DNA of 53,726 nt, taken from NCBI GenBank assembly GCA_964649815.1, contig CAZYQC010000017.1, forward strand, positions 1 through 53,726, given 5' to 3'. The notes under the pieces are model-generated. The model saw only the letters and a program-made list of their open reading frames with translations. It made no database searches and was not told the origin of the DNA. How positions within the stretch are numbered: the first letter of the stretch is position 1; each line of letters starts with the position of its first letter. Both the position numbers and the translations under genes were made by a program. Below, one piece after another: positions 8,646-17,232 of the stretch. This stretch comes from G013214665 sp964649815. GTDB taxonomy: Bacteria > Pseudomonadota > Alphaproteobacteria > Rhodobacterales > Rhodobacteraceae.

Positions 8646-9268
8646 CGGTATTTTTCGATGAAGGCGTCGATGTCGAGCGCGCGAATGTCTGGCAGAGCAC
8701 GTTTGTACCGGTCGCGATCCCAATCCCAAACGGCAATCTCTTGCAACGCCTCGGCCTGTGCCTCTGTGAACCGGCGTTTGATGAACCGCGCGGGGACGCC
8801 GCCCACAACGGTGTAGGGCTCAACATCGCGGGTGACGACCGCGCCTGCGCCGATCACGGCGCCTGTCCCGATTGTCACCCCGGCTGTCACGGTCACGCCG
8901 TGGCCGATCCAGACATCATGCCCAATCGTGACCCAATCAGCCTTGCGCCACTCGAAAAAGTCATAGTCATCTTCGCCCAGCCCATAGGCCTCGGCCCGAT
9001 AGACGGAATGATGCTGAACCGCGCGCCACGTGGGGTGGTTGCCCGGATTGATCCGTGTGGAATTGGCGATCGAACACATCTTGCCAATCGTCGTCCACAC
9101 CACGTGGCAATCCTTGGTGATGTAAGACCAATCCCCCATCGATCCGTGCTTTAGGATCGTGCCCGCACCCACTTCGGTCCACTGACCCAGTTCAAAATCG
9201 TCAACGATTGCACCGGCATGCAGTGTTGGTGCTTTGGAAAGTGGGTTTTTTGATCCTGCCCCGGCCAT
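8642..9268 (-). CDS. Phosphonate-cluster hexapeptide-repeat acyltransferase
   Basis: Left-handed beta-helix transferase (208 aa) with hexapeptide repeats (VTIGHDVWIGHGVTVTAGVT, IGTGAVIGAGAVVTRDV) and the GGVPARFIKRRF C-terminal motif of xenobiotic/maltose O-acetyltransferases. A subgroup of these proteins accompanies phn clusters, and this one is the last gene of the phnCDEE transcription unit. ATG 9268 is chosen because AAGGAG lies upstream; the frame stays open to 9391 without a better start. It may acetylate an aminophosphonate (inference). The 91-base gap to the preceding gene is larger than others in this operon. Confidence 0.83.
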   Translation of the reverse strand: MAGAGSKNPLSKAPTLHAGAIVDDFELGQWTEVGAGTILKHGSMGDWSYITKDCHVVWTTIGKMCSIANSTRINPGNHPTWRAVQHHSVYRAEAYGLGEDDYDFFEWRKADWVTIGHDVWIGHGVTVTAGVTIGTGAVIGAGAVVTRDVEPYTVVGGVPARFIKRRFTEAQAEALQEIAVWDWDRDRYKRALPDIRALDIDAFIEKYR

Positions 9269-9359
9269 CAGCGATCTCTCCTTGAATGATATGCCTGTGC
9301 GAAAACGGGTTGGTTGGCATGCAAGGTCATTTGCGTCCCACTGATGGACATGCGGCCCA

Positions 9360-9866
9360 TCAGTCCAAACCATCCAAAAACGATGCGACATCCTGCCGGG
9401 TACATAGCCGAAAGGCCGCGCCTTTGGTTTTCATGCGCGTGTACCGATCCGCCGCTTTGGCCCGCTGGCGTCTGTTTGACGTCAAAATGTACTGGATAAA
9501 GTCCAAAGAGACCCGCTCGGGACAGCCCTCTGCCAGGTCAGGCCGGCTTTGCCCATAATAGCGCCATGTCCGCGCCGCCACGCGCCAAAGCCGCCGCCAG
9601 ATCGGAACGTCCAACCAGATCAGTGTATCTGCCCGTGCCATCCGGTCGTCGGCGGTTGACGAGTAGTTTCCATCGATGATCCATCGCGAATTGGCAATGA
9701 TCGCGCGCAGATTTGCGTCGCGCTGTGCGCGGTCAACCTCGATCCAACCGGGGCCAAAGTTGAGCTGGTCAATATGCGTCACCGGCAAACCAAGACGCGC
9801 GCCCAAAGAGCGCGCGAGCGTTGATTTACCGGACCCCGGCCCGCCAATGATCATGATCCGCTGCAT
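9360..9866 (-). CDS. P-loop kinase-like protein, FlaR/adenylate-kinase-like
   Basis: A 168-residue P-loop protein: Walker A GGPGSGKST (residues 8-16), THIDQLNF, WIIDGNY, and a lid-like arginine-rich segment (WRRLWRVAARTWRYYG). It matches the small AAA/adenylate-kinase-like proteins often annotated as topology-modulation (FlaR) proteins, whose substrate is unknown. It starts nine bases after phnE2, inside the phosphonate operon. No phnN (ribose 1,5-bisphosphate kinase) is present in the window, so this gene is a candidate for an accessory phosphoryl transfer step. That is a hypothesis from location only. Confidence 0.78.
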   Translation of the reverse strand: MQRIMIIGGPGSGKSTLARSLGARLGLPVTHIDQLNFGPGWIEVDRAQRDANLRAIIANSRWIIDGNYSSTADDRMARADTLIWLDVPIWRRLWRVAARTWRYYGQSRPDLAEGCPERVSLDFIQYILTSNRRQRAKAADRYTRMKTKGAAFRLCTRQDVASFLDGLD

Positions 9867-9875
9867 GGCATGGTC

Positions 9876-10733
9876 TTAATGGGCGCCTTCCCATTTCCCA
9901 ATAACCCTGCTGCGGATCAAGCCGGACAGATAGTCGATCAGGTAAACCATCGCGATAATCATAAAGATCATGGTCCAGGCCTGATCCCAAAAATACCCGC
10001 TGATCCGGTCACTTAGCATAAAGCCAATGCCACCTGCCCCCACGATACCCAGGATCGTGCCAGAGCGCACATTCGATTCAAAATTGTAAAGCAGCACTGA
10101 GAGATGCACAGGCAAGACCTGCGGCATGATCGCGTAGCGAATGGCTTGCAGCCGCGACCCGCCCGAGGCCACAACGCCTTCGACCGGTCTGCGCGAGGTG
10201 TTCTCGAGCGCCTCGGAAAAGAGCTTGGCAAAGGTTCCGATCTCAGAGACAGCAATCGCCAGGATGCCCGCCAGCGGACCCAAGCCAAAAGCACGGATGA
10301 AGATCAGGGCAAGGATCAACGTCTCGAACGCGCGAATGATGTCATAGCCCCGACGCGAGCCTTGTCTCAGCCAGAAAATGCGGTTGATGTTCTTTGCCCC
10401 CAGAAAGGACAAAGGAAAGGCAATAATCGCGCCCAGCAAAGTGCCCATAAAGGCCATCGCGATCGTTTCACCCAAGGCGGTGAACACCTCTAGCCATTCG
10501 GCCCATGTTTCCCAAAGATGCGGCGGGAACATGAAGGAAACGACACGCCCCAACCGTTGCAGCCCAACCCAGATGCGTTCGGGCGAGAAATTGAAATCGT
10601 AGAGACACCACGCGAACAGAGCGAAAAAGCCAAACCATAGGGCCGCTTTGCGCAGGCGCATGGCAAAGGTGTCGCGAAAGACGCGCGGATGATCCGCGAT
10701 CGCCTGCTGGATCTCGGTTTGGCTGGGTGTCAT
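9876..10733 (-). CDS. phnE: Phosphonate ABC importer permease PhnE (second copy)
   Basis: Inner-membrane permease (285 aa) of the phosphonate importer. Diagnostic stretches include GETIAMAFMGTLLGAIIAFP, a GLGPLAG loop, the EAL-N motif (SEALENTSRRPVEGVVASGG) that contacts PhnC, and the C-terminal VRSGTILGIVGAGGIGF. It overlaps the upstream phnE by four bases (ATGA), so the two permeases are probably translated together as a heterodimer. Confidence 0.93.
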   Translation of the reverse strand: MTPSQTEIQQAIADHPRVFRDTFAMRLRKAALWFGFFALFAWCLYDFNFSPERIWVGLQRLGRVVSFMFPPHLWETWAEWLEVFTALGETIAMAFMGTLLGAIIAFPLSFLGAKNINRIFWLRQGSRRGYDIIRAFETLILALIFIRAFGLGPLAGILAIAVSEIGTFAKLFSEALENTSRRPVEGVVASGGSRLQAIRYAIMPQVLPVHLSVLLYNFESNVRSGTILGIVGAGGIGFMLSDRISGYFWDQAWTMIFMIIAMVYLIDYLSGLIRSRVIGKWEGAH

Positions 10734-11662
10734 GTCGCTGGTCCTTTCTCAAGACCGATGATGCGGTGCCGCAGCTTTTCCGATCCGTAATCAATGACCA
10801 TGACGGTGGTGAAAATGATCAGGAACAACGCGGAAAGGTCGGTGTATTCTTGCAAGCTTAGCGCTTCGCGGAATTCTTGCCCCAAACCGCCAGCGCCGAC
10901 ATAGCCGATGATCGACGACGCGCGGACGTTAATTTCAAAGCGCAACAGCGTATAGCTGATGATGTTGGGCAAGACTTGTGGCACGGCGCCATAGCGGATT
11001 TGGTCGAACCACGTGCCACCAGCGGCCTTCACGCCCTCCAGAGGGCGCATGTCGATGTTTTCGTTCACTTCGGAATAAAGCTTGCCCAAGGCACCTGCCG
11101 CATGCAGGCCGATGGCCAAAACGCCGGCCATCGGGCCAACCGAAAAGCAAAAGACAAAAATCAGCGCCCAGACCAATTCAGGCACAGTGCGCGCAATTTC
11201 CAGATAACGGCGGCAGATCCACAACACCCATTTGTTGGGCGCCAAATTGCGAGACGCCGGAAAGGACAACAGAAAACCACCGATCACACCGAATGTGGTC
11301 GCCATAAAGGCGATCAGAATGGTCTCGATCAGCAGGTTCAACCAAACCTTCCAACGCCAGAACCATTCGGCCAGATCAGCGCCCAGACTGTCCCATCGCA
11401 GGACCGGGATCGTCTTTTCGATGAATTCGCCAAGCCGCGGAATACCAGCCGGGATGATCCAGCGCCATTCGCGAGACCCATCTTGTAAGGTGACTTGCGT
11501 GACTTTGAAAAAGTCGCCCAGCCAAGCGGAAAATGAGAAAAAGGCGATGAAAATGACGCTCGCGACAAGCCAAGCAAGCTTTGCCCGTCGTCGCTGGGCG
11601 GCGTAGTCCAATTCAAATTGGTCTAATGGACGCAAGGGCGTCACATCGGCGACAGCGGTCAT
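10730..11662 (-). CDS. phnE: Phosphonate ABC importer permease PhnE (first copy)
   Basis: Second PhnE-type permease (310 aa), with IAFMATTFGVIGGFLLSFPA, YSEVNENIDMRPLEGVKAAG and INVRASSIIGYVGAGGLG. The start at 11662 is preferred; the open frame reaches 11719 but those codons fall in the hairpin region behind phnD. It lies downstream of phnD and overlaps the next phnE by four bases. Twin permeases are common in alphaproteobacterial phosphonate importers. Confidence 0.92.
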   Translation of the reverse strand: MTAVADVTPLRPLDQFELDYAAQRRRAKLAWLVASVIFIAFFSFSAWLGDFFKVTQVTLQDGSREWRWIIPAGIPRLGEFIEKTIPVLRWDSLGADLAEWFWRWKVWLNLLIETILIAFMATTFGVIGGFLLSFPASRNLAPNKWVLWICRRYLEIARTVPELVWALIFVFCFSVGPMAGVLAIGLHAAGALGKLYSEVNENIDMRPLEGVKAAGGTWFDQIRYGAVPQVLPNIISYTLLRFEINVRASSIIGYVGAGGLGQEFREALSLQEYTDLSALFLIIFTTVMVIDYGSEKLRHRIIGLEKGPAT

Positions 11663-11741
11663 ATCAGGTGTCCGTATACGAGGAGCAATGCGCGCGAGCG
11701 CGCCCCGGGCCTGTCCCAAGGCCTCTGGCGTTGGGCCAAAG

Positions 11742-11763
11742 GCCCCGGGGATTAGCCCGGGGC
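11742..11763 (-). terminator. Intercistronic hairpin between phnD and phnE
   Basis: GCCCCGGG (11742-11749) pairs perfectly with CCCGGGGC (11756-11763) around a six-base loop. A second weak stem (CCCAA/TTGGG) lies just beyond it. With no T-run and an in-line phnE gene 80 bases on, it is more likely to attenuate transcription or protect phnD mRNA than to end transcription. Confidence 0.55.
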
Positions 11764-11779
11764 GAGTAAGGTGCAGAGA

Positions 11780-12688
11780 TTATGAACGGCGCTGCTTTTT
11801 CAGCCAGGCGCGCATGTCAACGATCCACTGATACCGTTCGTGGGTCGCTGGCTGCCAACCGATCTGTGGGTTTGGCGTGCCTTCGACTTCACCGGTCATC
11901 GCTTTGAACGCGGCAGGGTCTTTTTGTGCAACATCGATAACCAGCTGCTGCATTGTGTCTTTCAGCTCTTGCGGCAGGTTCACACGCGCCGTGAAAGGGC
12001 CGGACGTGATTTCTGGGCTTTCCCAGATTGGGCAAATTTCGCCTTCAGAAATCATTTCTTTTTCGATCATACGCTGCCAACGGCCGTCTTTGGCGTTGTT
12101 CTGCCATGTCGCGGCGGCGTCAAATGTGCCTTGGGCCACGCCAGCAACACCAGCTTCGTGCGAGCCTGAGAATGGGATCGCCGAGAAGAAGGTCTTTGGG
12201 TCAACTTCTTTTGCGATGTTGAAGTAAGGCACGGCATAGCCAGATGTGCTGTCGGGGTCAGCAAAGGCGAGAACTTTGCCTTCGAGATCCTTGAGGCTTG
12301 TGTAGCCGTCTTCACAGCGTGTCACGACAACAGAGAAATAGCCCGAAGATCCGTCTTTGCGGATCCGCGTGACCAAAGGCTCTACCGCGCCGTCTGTTGC
12401 TGTGTAAGCGGCCGCATAGGAGGACGAGCCGAGGAAGGCGAATTCGATCTGATCCGCGGCCATCGCCTGGATCACACCGTCATAGGCGCCAGCGGTGAAG
12501 ATTTCGACTTCGACGCCCAGCTCACGCTCGAGATATTCTTCGAATGGCGTGTAACGTGCGATCCGGTCCTTTTCGTTTTCACCCGAAAGGATACCGAATT
12601 TGATGACTTGATAGTCTTCTTTCCAGTCGGCTGCGACGGCAGATGTGGCCAAGCACGCAGCAATGGCTGTTGTTGTTAAGTACTTCAT
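11780..12688 (-). CDS. phnD: Phosphonate-binding periplasmic protein PhnD
   Basis: Periplasmic binding protein (302 aa) that captures phosphonates. It has a signal peptide (MKYLTTTAIAACLATSAVAA), then the PhnD hallmarks: IKFGILSGENEKD, the LGSSSYAAAY ligand loop, DPDSTSGYAVPYF and a GSHEAG segment. ATG 12688 follows GGGGGACCTGATC; longer in-frame starts reach back into the preceding spacer and would destroy the signal peptide. It lies 41 bases after phnC. Confidence 0.93.
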   Translation of the reverse strand: MKYLTTTAIAACLATSAVAADWKEDYQVIKFGILSGENEKDRIARYTPFEEYLERELGVEVEIFTAGAYDGVIQAMAADQIEFAFLGSSSYAAAYTATDGAVEPLVTRIRKDGSSGYFSVVVTRCEDGYTSLKDLEGKVLAFADPDSTSGYAVPYFNIAKEVDPKTFFSAIPFSGSHEAGVAGVAQGTFDAAATWQNNAKDGRWQRMIEKEMISEGEICPIWESPEITSGPFTARVNLPQELKDTMQQLVIDVAQKDPAAFKAMTGEVEGTPNPQIGWQPATHERYQWIVDMRAWLKKQRRS

Positions 12689-12729
12689 GATCAGGTCCCC
12701 CTGGTTTGGTTTGGCGATTGGATATGTGG

Positions 12730-13530
12730 TCACGCAGGCAAGGCGACGGACTGGGTCGACGTCACGGCCTCGTTGAATTCTTTCAGGCCCTTGAGCCCGT
12801 AGATGTCGCGCACAACATCGTCGGTGAGTTGTGCCGCGGATCCGTCGAAAAAGACCCGACCGCTGCGCATCGCAATGATGCGATCGCAATAGGCGCGCGC
12901 GGTATCAAGGGTGTGCAGGTTCACCAGAACGGTCAGGCCGTCTTCTTTGTTGATCTGGCGCAGACCGTCCATGACCAAGGTCGCATTGGCCGGATCAAGC
13001 GAGGCAATCGGCTCGTCCGCGAGCATGATTTTTGGCTGTTGCACCAGTGCTTTGGCGATGGCGACGCGCTGTTGCTGACCACCTGACAATGTGCCCGCCC
13101 GCTGCAACGCTTGGGGAACAAGGTCCAGCCGGTCAAGCGCTTGCAACGCCATCGTGCGCTCTGCGTCGGTGAATTGCATAGCCATCGAGCTTAGAAAGCC
13201 ATGCTCGGCCAAGCGGCCGATCAGGACGTTCGTCAAGACATCCAGACGATCAACCAGATTGAATTGCTGAAAGATCATCGCGCAATCGCGGCGCCATTCC
13301 CGCAGGGCTTTGCCCTTTAGCGTGGTGATTTCGGTTCCACCAAATGAAATCGACCCCTGCGTGGGGTCGATAAGGCGGTTGATAAGACGGAGCATTGTGG
13401 ACTTACCGGCACCGGACCGTCCAATTACGCCGACAAACTGTCCTGGCTCAATTTCCAGAGTAACATTGTCGACAGCGCGTGTTTCGTCAAAAATTTTCGA
13501 AACACTTTTGAGGGTCAAGACAGCAGACAT
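12730..13530 (-). CDS. phnC: Phosphonate ABC importer ATP-binding protein PhnC
   Basis: ATPase (266 aa) of the phosphonate importer: Walker A GRSGAGKST, the PhnC-typical INRLIDPTQGSI, FQQFNLVDRLDVLTNVLIGR, signature LSGGQQQRVAIAKAL and Walker B MLADEPIASLD. ATG 13530 is used; a GTG lies directly before it at 13533. It is the first gene of phnC-D-E-E and starts five bases downstream of a palindrome shared with the phnF promoter, so PhnF probably represses it. The 80-base gap behind phnM marks it as a separate transcription unit. Confidence 0.94.
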   Translation of the reverse strand: MSAVLTLKSVSKIFDETRAVDNVTLEIEPGQFVGVIGRSGAGKSTMLRLINRLIDPTQGSISFGGTEITTLKGKALREWRRDCAMIFQQFNLVDRLDVLTNVLIGRLAEHGFLSSMAMQFTDAERTMALQALDRLDLVPQALQRAGTLSGGQQQRVAIAKALVQQPKIMLADEPIASLDPANATLVMDGLRQINKEDGLTVLVNLHTLDTARAYCDRIIAMRSGRVFFDGSAAQLTDDVVRDIYGLKGLKEFNEAVTSTQSVALPA

Positions 13531-13534
13531 CACG

Positions 13535-13550
13535 ATTCATCCGAACGAAT
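13535..13550 (-). promoter_or_regulatory. Probable PhnF operator at the phnC promoter
   Basis: ATTCATCCGAACGAAT differs at one position from the perfect-armed site at 19947-19962 next to phnF. The half-sites are ATTCAT and ATTCGT read inward on opposite strands. Sharing of a 16-base palindrome between the first genes of the two phn units supports control by the HutC-type regulator PhnF encoded here. The position, directly before the start codon, suits repression. Confidence 0.7.
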
Positions 13551-13610
13551 TTCTGCGCTGACTCTGACCGCTCTATGTGACGGCTATGAGTCTGATTTGT
13601 AAAAGTTTGG

Positions 13611-14774
13611 CTACGCCACGGCGGCGACCTGTGGATCGCTTAGCAAATGTGCATCCGCGCCATTGGAAAAGATCGTCTCGCCCCCGCAGAAGGCGCGCAC
13701 AACCCGGTCTTGATCATCGACGATGGCCAAATCCGCGCGTTTGCCGACCGCTATCTCGCCGCGATCTGACAAGCCAAGCGCGCGCGCAGGATTGGCCGAG
13801 GCAAGCCTCACCGCGCCGACCAGACCGTCTGCATCCTGAGCGGCAAGTGCCCGAATGGCCGGCAATATCGCGGCCGGATGATAATCAGCCGCCAGGATGT
13901 GCAACAGACCGGCAGCATGCGCGTCGCGGGCCGAAAGGTTGCCCGAATAGCTTTGCCCCCGCATTGCATTCGGCGCGCCCATCGCGATCATAAGACCCCG
14001 GTCCACGGCGGTTTGCGCTGCGTCCATCGTCACCGGAAATTCGCTGATCACGGCTCCTATGTCTGCCATCAGCTCTGCCTTGGCGATGGTATCGTCATCA
14101 TGGCTGGCCATTGCGACGCCATGCGCCTTGCAAAGGCGGGACACGTCTTCGAGGTTGCGCAGCAGAACGGAAGAGGCGACCGCATTGTCCATGCGCGTTT
14201 GAATTTCCGCGCGGGCCTCTTCTTCGCTGGATCCCCCCCGGATGCGATATGCGATCAGGTTTTCAATGTTGCGGTATTGGCCTTGTCCGGGCGTGTGATC
14301 CATCACCGAGACAAGATCGACCGCTTTGGCCTCGAGCAACCCCTCAAGGGCCGCGATCGCATCCGTATAGGTTATGTCAAAGCGTGCATGGATGCGGTGA
14401 TCGACGCGCAAACCCTGAATGTTGTCCTTTAGCGCGCGAATGATGGCGCTGGTATGCTCGAACGAGCGACGCTCTCCGTCTTTGGCATTGCGCGAAAAAG
14501 ACACGCCGGCATAGGCGGTTGTGACCCCAGCCGCGGCCAGACGTGCATCGAGATGCCCCACCGCAACATGCATCGGAAAATCGACCCTTGGGCGCGGCTC
14601 AAGCTCAAGCTCGATCATGTCGCCATGCATGTCGATAAAGCCCGGAAAAATGGTAAAGCCAGAGGGGGCTCCGTGGCTTTCGGCCACTTCGGCGATCGTA
14701 CCGTTTTCGAGACGCAAACGCCCGTTTTCAATGATCCGGTCGGCGAGGATGATCTTAACGTCACAAAGCCACAT
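13611..14774 (-). CDS. phnM: Alpha-D-ribose 1-methylphosphonate 5-triphosphate diphosphatase PhnM
   Basis: Amidohydrolase-fold enzyme (387 aa) that removes pyrophosphate from the C-P lyase intermediate. Metal-site and family motifs are present: GFIDMHGDMIE, HVAVGHLDARLAAAGVTT, MDHTPGQGQYR, MASHDDDT, GAPNAMRGQSYSGN and the late ADYHPAAIL. The ATG at 14774 follows GAGGAG and overlaps the end of phnL by 14 bases. It closes the phnF-M operon. Confidence 0.94.
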   Translation of the reverse strand: MWLCDVKIILADRIIENGRLRLENGTIAEVAESHGAPSGFTIFPGFIDMHGDMIELELEPRPRVDFPMHVAVGHLDARLAAAGVTTAYAGVSFSRNAKDGERRSFEHTSAIIRALKDNIQGLRVDHRIHARFDITYTDAIAALEGLLEAKAVDLVSVMDHTPGQGQYRNIENLIAYRIRGGSSEEEARAEIQTRMDNAVASSVLLRNLEDVSRLCKAHGVAMASHDDDTIAKAELMADIGAVISEFPVTMDAAQTAVDRGLMIAMGAPNAMRGQSYSGNLSARDAHAAGLLHILAADYHPAAILPAIRALAAQDADGLVGAVRLASANPARALGLSDRGEIAVGKRADLAIVDDQDRVVRAFCGGETIFSNGADAHLLSDPQVAAVA

Positions 14775-15480
14775 CTTCCCGCTCCTCTTCTGTGGTCAAG
14801 TCGGGGGTCAAATCGACGATCCTATCAATCAGGTGCATGACATCGTCGGGGTGGTGAAACACACCAATCATCGCGGTGCCCTGATCCTTTAGCTCTTTCA
14901 ACCGCGCAACCAAGGCGCCGCGCGCATTTGCATCCAAAGAGGCTGTCGGCTCATCCAACATCAAGAGCTTTTGGGGCAAGATGAGCGCCCGCGCGAGGTT
15001 CACTTTTTGCTGTTCTCCGCCAGAGAACGTCGTTGGGTAAGCGGCCCACAAGTCCGGCTTTACCCCAAACGTGCTCAGGGCGACGCGCGCTGCATCCAAG
15101 GCGGTCTCGGCCTCCCATCCGGCAAGGCGCAGAGGTTCTGCGACAATCGCCTCGGCGCTCACGCGGGGGCGCGCTGTCAGGAACTGGGTGACAAAGCCGA
15201 TTTCGGTGCGGCGCAAATGCGCGACATCAACATCCGCCGCCCGCGCCAGATCAATTGGCCCAAAGCTCGAATGGAACCGAATTTCCCCTGCGAGCGGCAA
15301 ATAAGAACGATAGAGCGTTCGCAAAAGCGTTGATTTGCCCGCGCCATTCGCCCCTTTCAAAAGCACAAACTCGCCAGCGGCCACGCTGAATGAGATGTTT
15401 TCGAAGGCGCCGATGTCAGTGCCCAAATGATGCAGCGAAAACCCCTTGGTCAGCCCACGTATCTCAAGAACCTGTGTCAT
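14761..15480 (-). CDS. phnL: C-P lyase system ATP-binding protein PhnL
   Basis: ABC-type ATPase (239 aa) without a partner permease. Walker A LLKGANGAGKST, the FSGGEQQKVNLARAL signature, the PhnL-typical VTQFLTARPRV segment and Walker B LMLDEPTASLD are visible. PhnL joins PhnK on the C-P lyase core complex in the cytoplasm. Its ATG at 15480 overlaps the phnK stop (ATGA). Confidence 0.93.
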   Translation of the reverse strand: MTQVLEIRGLTKGFSLHHLGTDIGAFENISFSVAAGEFVLLKGANGAGKSTLLRTLYRSYLPLAGEIRFHSSFGPIDLARAADVDVAHLRRTEIGFVTQFLTARPRVSAEAIVAEPLRLAGWEAETALDAARVALSTFGVKPDLWAAYPTTFSGGEQQKVNLARALILPQKLLMLDEPTASLDANARGALVARLKELKDQGTAMIGVFHHPDDVMHLIDRIVDLTPDLTTEEEREDVAL

Positions 15481-16274
15481 AGTTTTGCGTGGACCAATTG
15501 TTGTGTGTAGGGGTGCTGTGGGTCTTGGAAGATCTGATCGGCAAGGCCGGTTTCCACAACCTCACCGCGGCGCATCACCATCACCCGATCTGCCAAAGTG
15601 CGGATGACGCCAAGGTCATGGCTGACGATCACCATCGTGATCTGCCGGTCTTGCTGAAGGCGCTTTAACGTATCCAGAACAAGTGCTTGAACGCTGACAT
15701 CCAATCCTGTTGTCGGCTCGTCCAGCAGCAAAAGCGCGGGCTCCAAAGCAATCGCTTTGGCCAGTTGCACACGTTGCTGCATCCCACCGGACAGCTCGAT
15801 TGGCGGCGCATCCAGACGGTCCAGCGGGAATTCCGAGGCATCAAGCGCATCAGTTGCGGCCTGGCGCAAGGTCGCAAAACTGCGCTCGCCCGCCACCAGC
15901 AGCCGTTCGGCCACATTGCCTGATGAGGAATGTTTCATCAAAAGGCCCAAATGTGGGTTCTGGTAGACGATGCCGATTTTCGTTGCACACAGCATGCGGC
16001 GCGCAAAGCGGTCCAGATCGAAAAGGTTGCCCTCGACGTCAGGCAAATCAAGCGTGTAGCTGCCGCTTTCCGGGATCTCTTCGAGGTTCATCATGCGCAA
16101 CAGCGTGGATTTCCCCGACCCGCTTTCGCCCACAATCCCCAGTACCTCGCCAGGATAGGCATGCGCCGAAACATTGCGCACAGCTTTTACAGAACCGTAA
16201 GACTTTGACACGTCTTGCACTTGGAGGAGTGGTCGTGTCTCGACAATCCGTGGTGCATCTAGGGTCAGAACCAT
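15477..16274 (-). CDS. phnK: C-P lyase system ATP-binding protein PhnK
   Basis: ABC-type ATPase (265 aa) that binds the PhnGHIJ core. Walker A GESGSGKST (about 49-57), YQNPHLGLLM, signature ELSGGMQQRVQLAKAI, Walker B LLLLDEPTTGLDVSVQ and the HPYTQQLV tail match the family. ATG 16274 follows GGGGGAG; the frame is open upstream but those codons overlap phnJ. It begins four bases after the phnJ stop. In known complexes PhnK docks on PhnJ, so its presence suggests the odd PhnJ is still assembled. Confidence 0.93.
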   Translation of the reverse strand: MVLTLDAPRIVETRPLLQVQDVSKSYGSVKAVRNVSAHAYPGEVLGIVGESGSGKSTLLRMMNLEEIPESGSYTLDLPDVEGNLFDLDRFARRMLCATKIGIVYQNPHLGLLMKHSSSGNVAERLLVAGERSFATLRQAATDALDASEFPLDRLDAPPIELSGGMQQRVQLAKAIALEPALLLLDEPTTGLDVSVQALVLDTLKRLQQDRQITMVIVSHDLGVIRTLADRVMVMRRGEVVETGLADQIFQDPQHPYTQQLVHAKL

Positions 16275-16278
16275 CGGG

Positions 16279-17232
16279 TTATTCTCCCCCTGCTTGTGGC
16301 TCGGTCCTGTCAGCGCCTTGCGCGGCAAAGGAACCGTCTGTGTACCAGGTGTTTCCCCGCGTCTCGGCTTCGCCGTCGCGCGCGCGGATGGTCTTGACGC
16401 CCCATTCGCTGTCCGAAACCTCGAACGCAGACGTGCCGTCATCTTGCGGGATCTCGTTCATAAAGAACCCTTTTGTCCCGGATCGGGAGCACGTCAGCTC
16501 GCCATGATCCTCAACCCGGTAAGGCACGTCCGAGAACACCAGCGGCTCGACCCGTGTGTAGGGCGGCACGGCAAAGATGCGTTTCTCGCGGCCAGCCGAC
16601 AGGATCGTCAGATGCTTGGACATATTGAGCTTTGGCACATCCCATCGCGGAATTGGTGAGGGGGTCATGACGTGACGCCCATGAACCAAGCTGGGATACG
16701 ACGCGCCCTGCATCACCCGGCCCGAGCGGACAATTTGTTCGTAAAGCTGCAACCACATCCGCCCGTAATCGGCATCTGCATGCATTTGGCGCGCGATCGA
16801 CATATTGGGCTGAACCGGACGCAAAGGCTCGGGGTTGGGGACTTGCAGCACGAGGATCTGATCTTCGCGCAAAACCTCTTCGGGAATGCGGTGGCGCGAT
16901 TGAATGAGATCGGCCTCGAGCGTGTCCATCGTCGTTGGCGTTCCAGCCACCCGCGCAATAAAGCGCCGGATAGAGGCTGCGTTCACGCTGTCGTCGGCGC
17001 CTTGGTCGATGACCTTAACGCGCGTGCCCGAATTGACCAGCGTCAATGAGACCTGCAATCCGCCGGTCCCCCATCCGCGTGCCATCGGGACCTCGCGGCT
17101 GGCATAAGGCATCTGGCAGCCTGGCACAGACACCGACTTGAGCATCTTGCGGCGCAATTCGCGCTTTGCCGAGCCATCGAGAAAGCCATAGCTCATGGCC
17201 TCCCAGGGTTTTGTTAAGGAAGATAAGCTCAT
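16279..17232 (-). CDS. phnJ: PhnJ homologue lacking most C-P lyase cysteines
   Basis: PhnJ is the radical-SAM subunit that breaks the C-P bond. This 317-residue homologue keeps family blocks: the region around Gly38 (VPGCQMPYASRE), GWGTGGLQ, VIDQGADD, RHRIPE, PSPIPRWD and AGREKRIFAVPP. In E. coli PhnJ a C-x2-C plus C and C (241, 244, 266, 272) bind the Fe-S cluster and carry the thiyl radical. Here only the first (Cys248) remains: the second is Ser251, and the later FVCSDTDYC segment reads EVSDSEWG with both cysteines gone. The nucleotides were re-read and the frame is intact. The C-terminal 35 residues are also unlike the canonical tail. Start ATGA overlaps phnI. Family certain, catalysis doubtful. 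Confidence 0.85.
   Translation of the reverse strand: MSLSSLTKPWEAMSYGFLDGSAKRELRRKMLKSVSVPGCQMPYASREVPMARGWGTGGLQVSLTLVNSGTRVKVIDQGADDSVNAASIRRFIARVAGTPTTMDTLEADLIQSRHRIPEEVLREDQILVLQVPNPEPLRPVQPNMSIARQMHADADYGRMWLQLYEQIVRSGRVMQGASYPSLVHGRHVMTPSPIPRWDVPKLNMSKHLTILSAGREKRIFAVPPYTRVEPLVFSDVPYRVEDHGELTCSRSGTKGFFMNEIPQDDGTSAFEVSDSEWGVKTIRARDGEAETRGNTWYTDGSFAAQGADRTEPQAGGE

Noticed and set aside
13551..13610. Pho box before phnC (CCGTCAC and CGGTCAG on the minus strand)
   Set aside because: The repeat distance is 13 rather than 11 bases and matches are poor, so it was not called.
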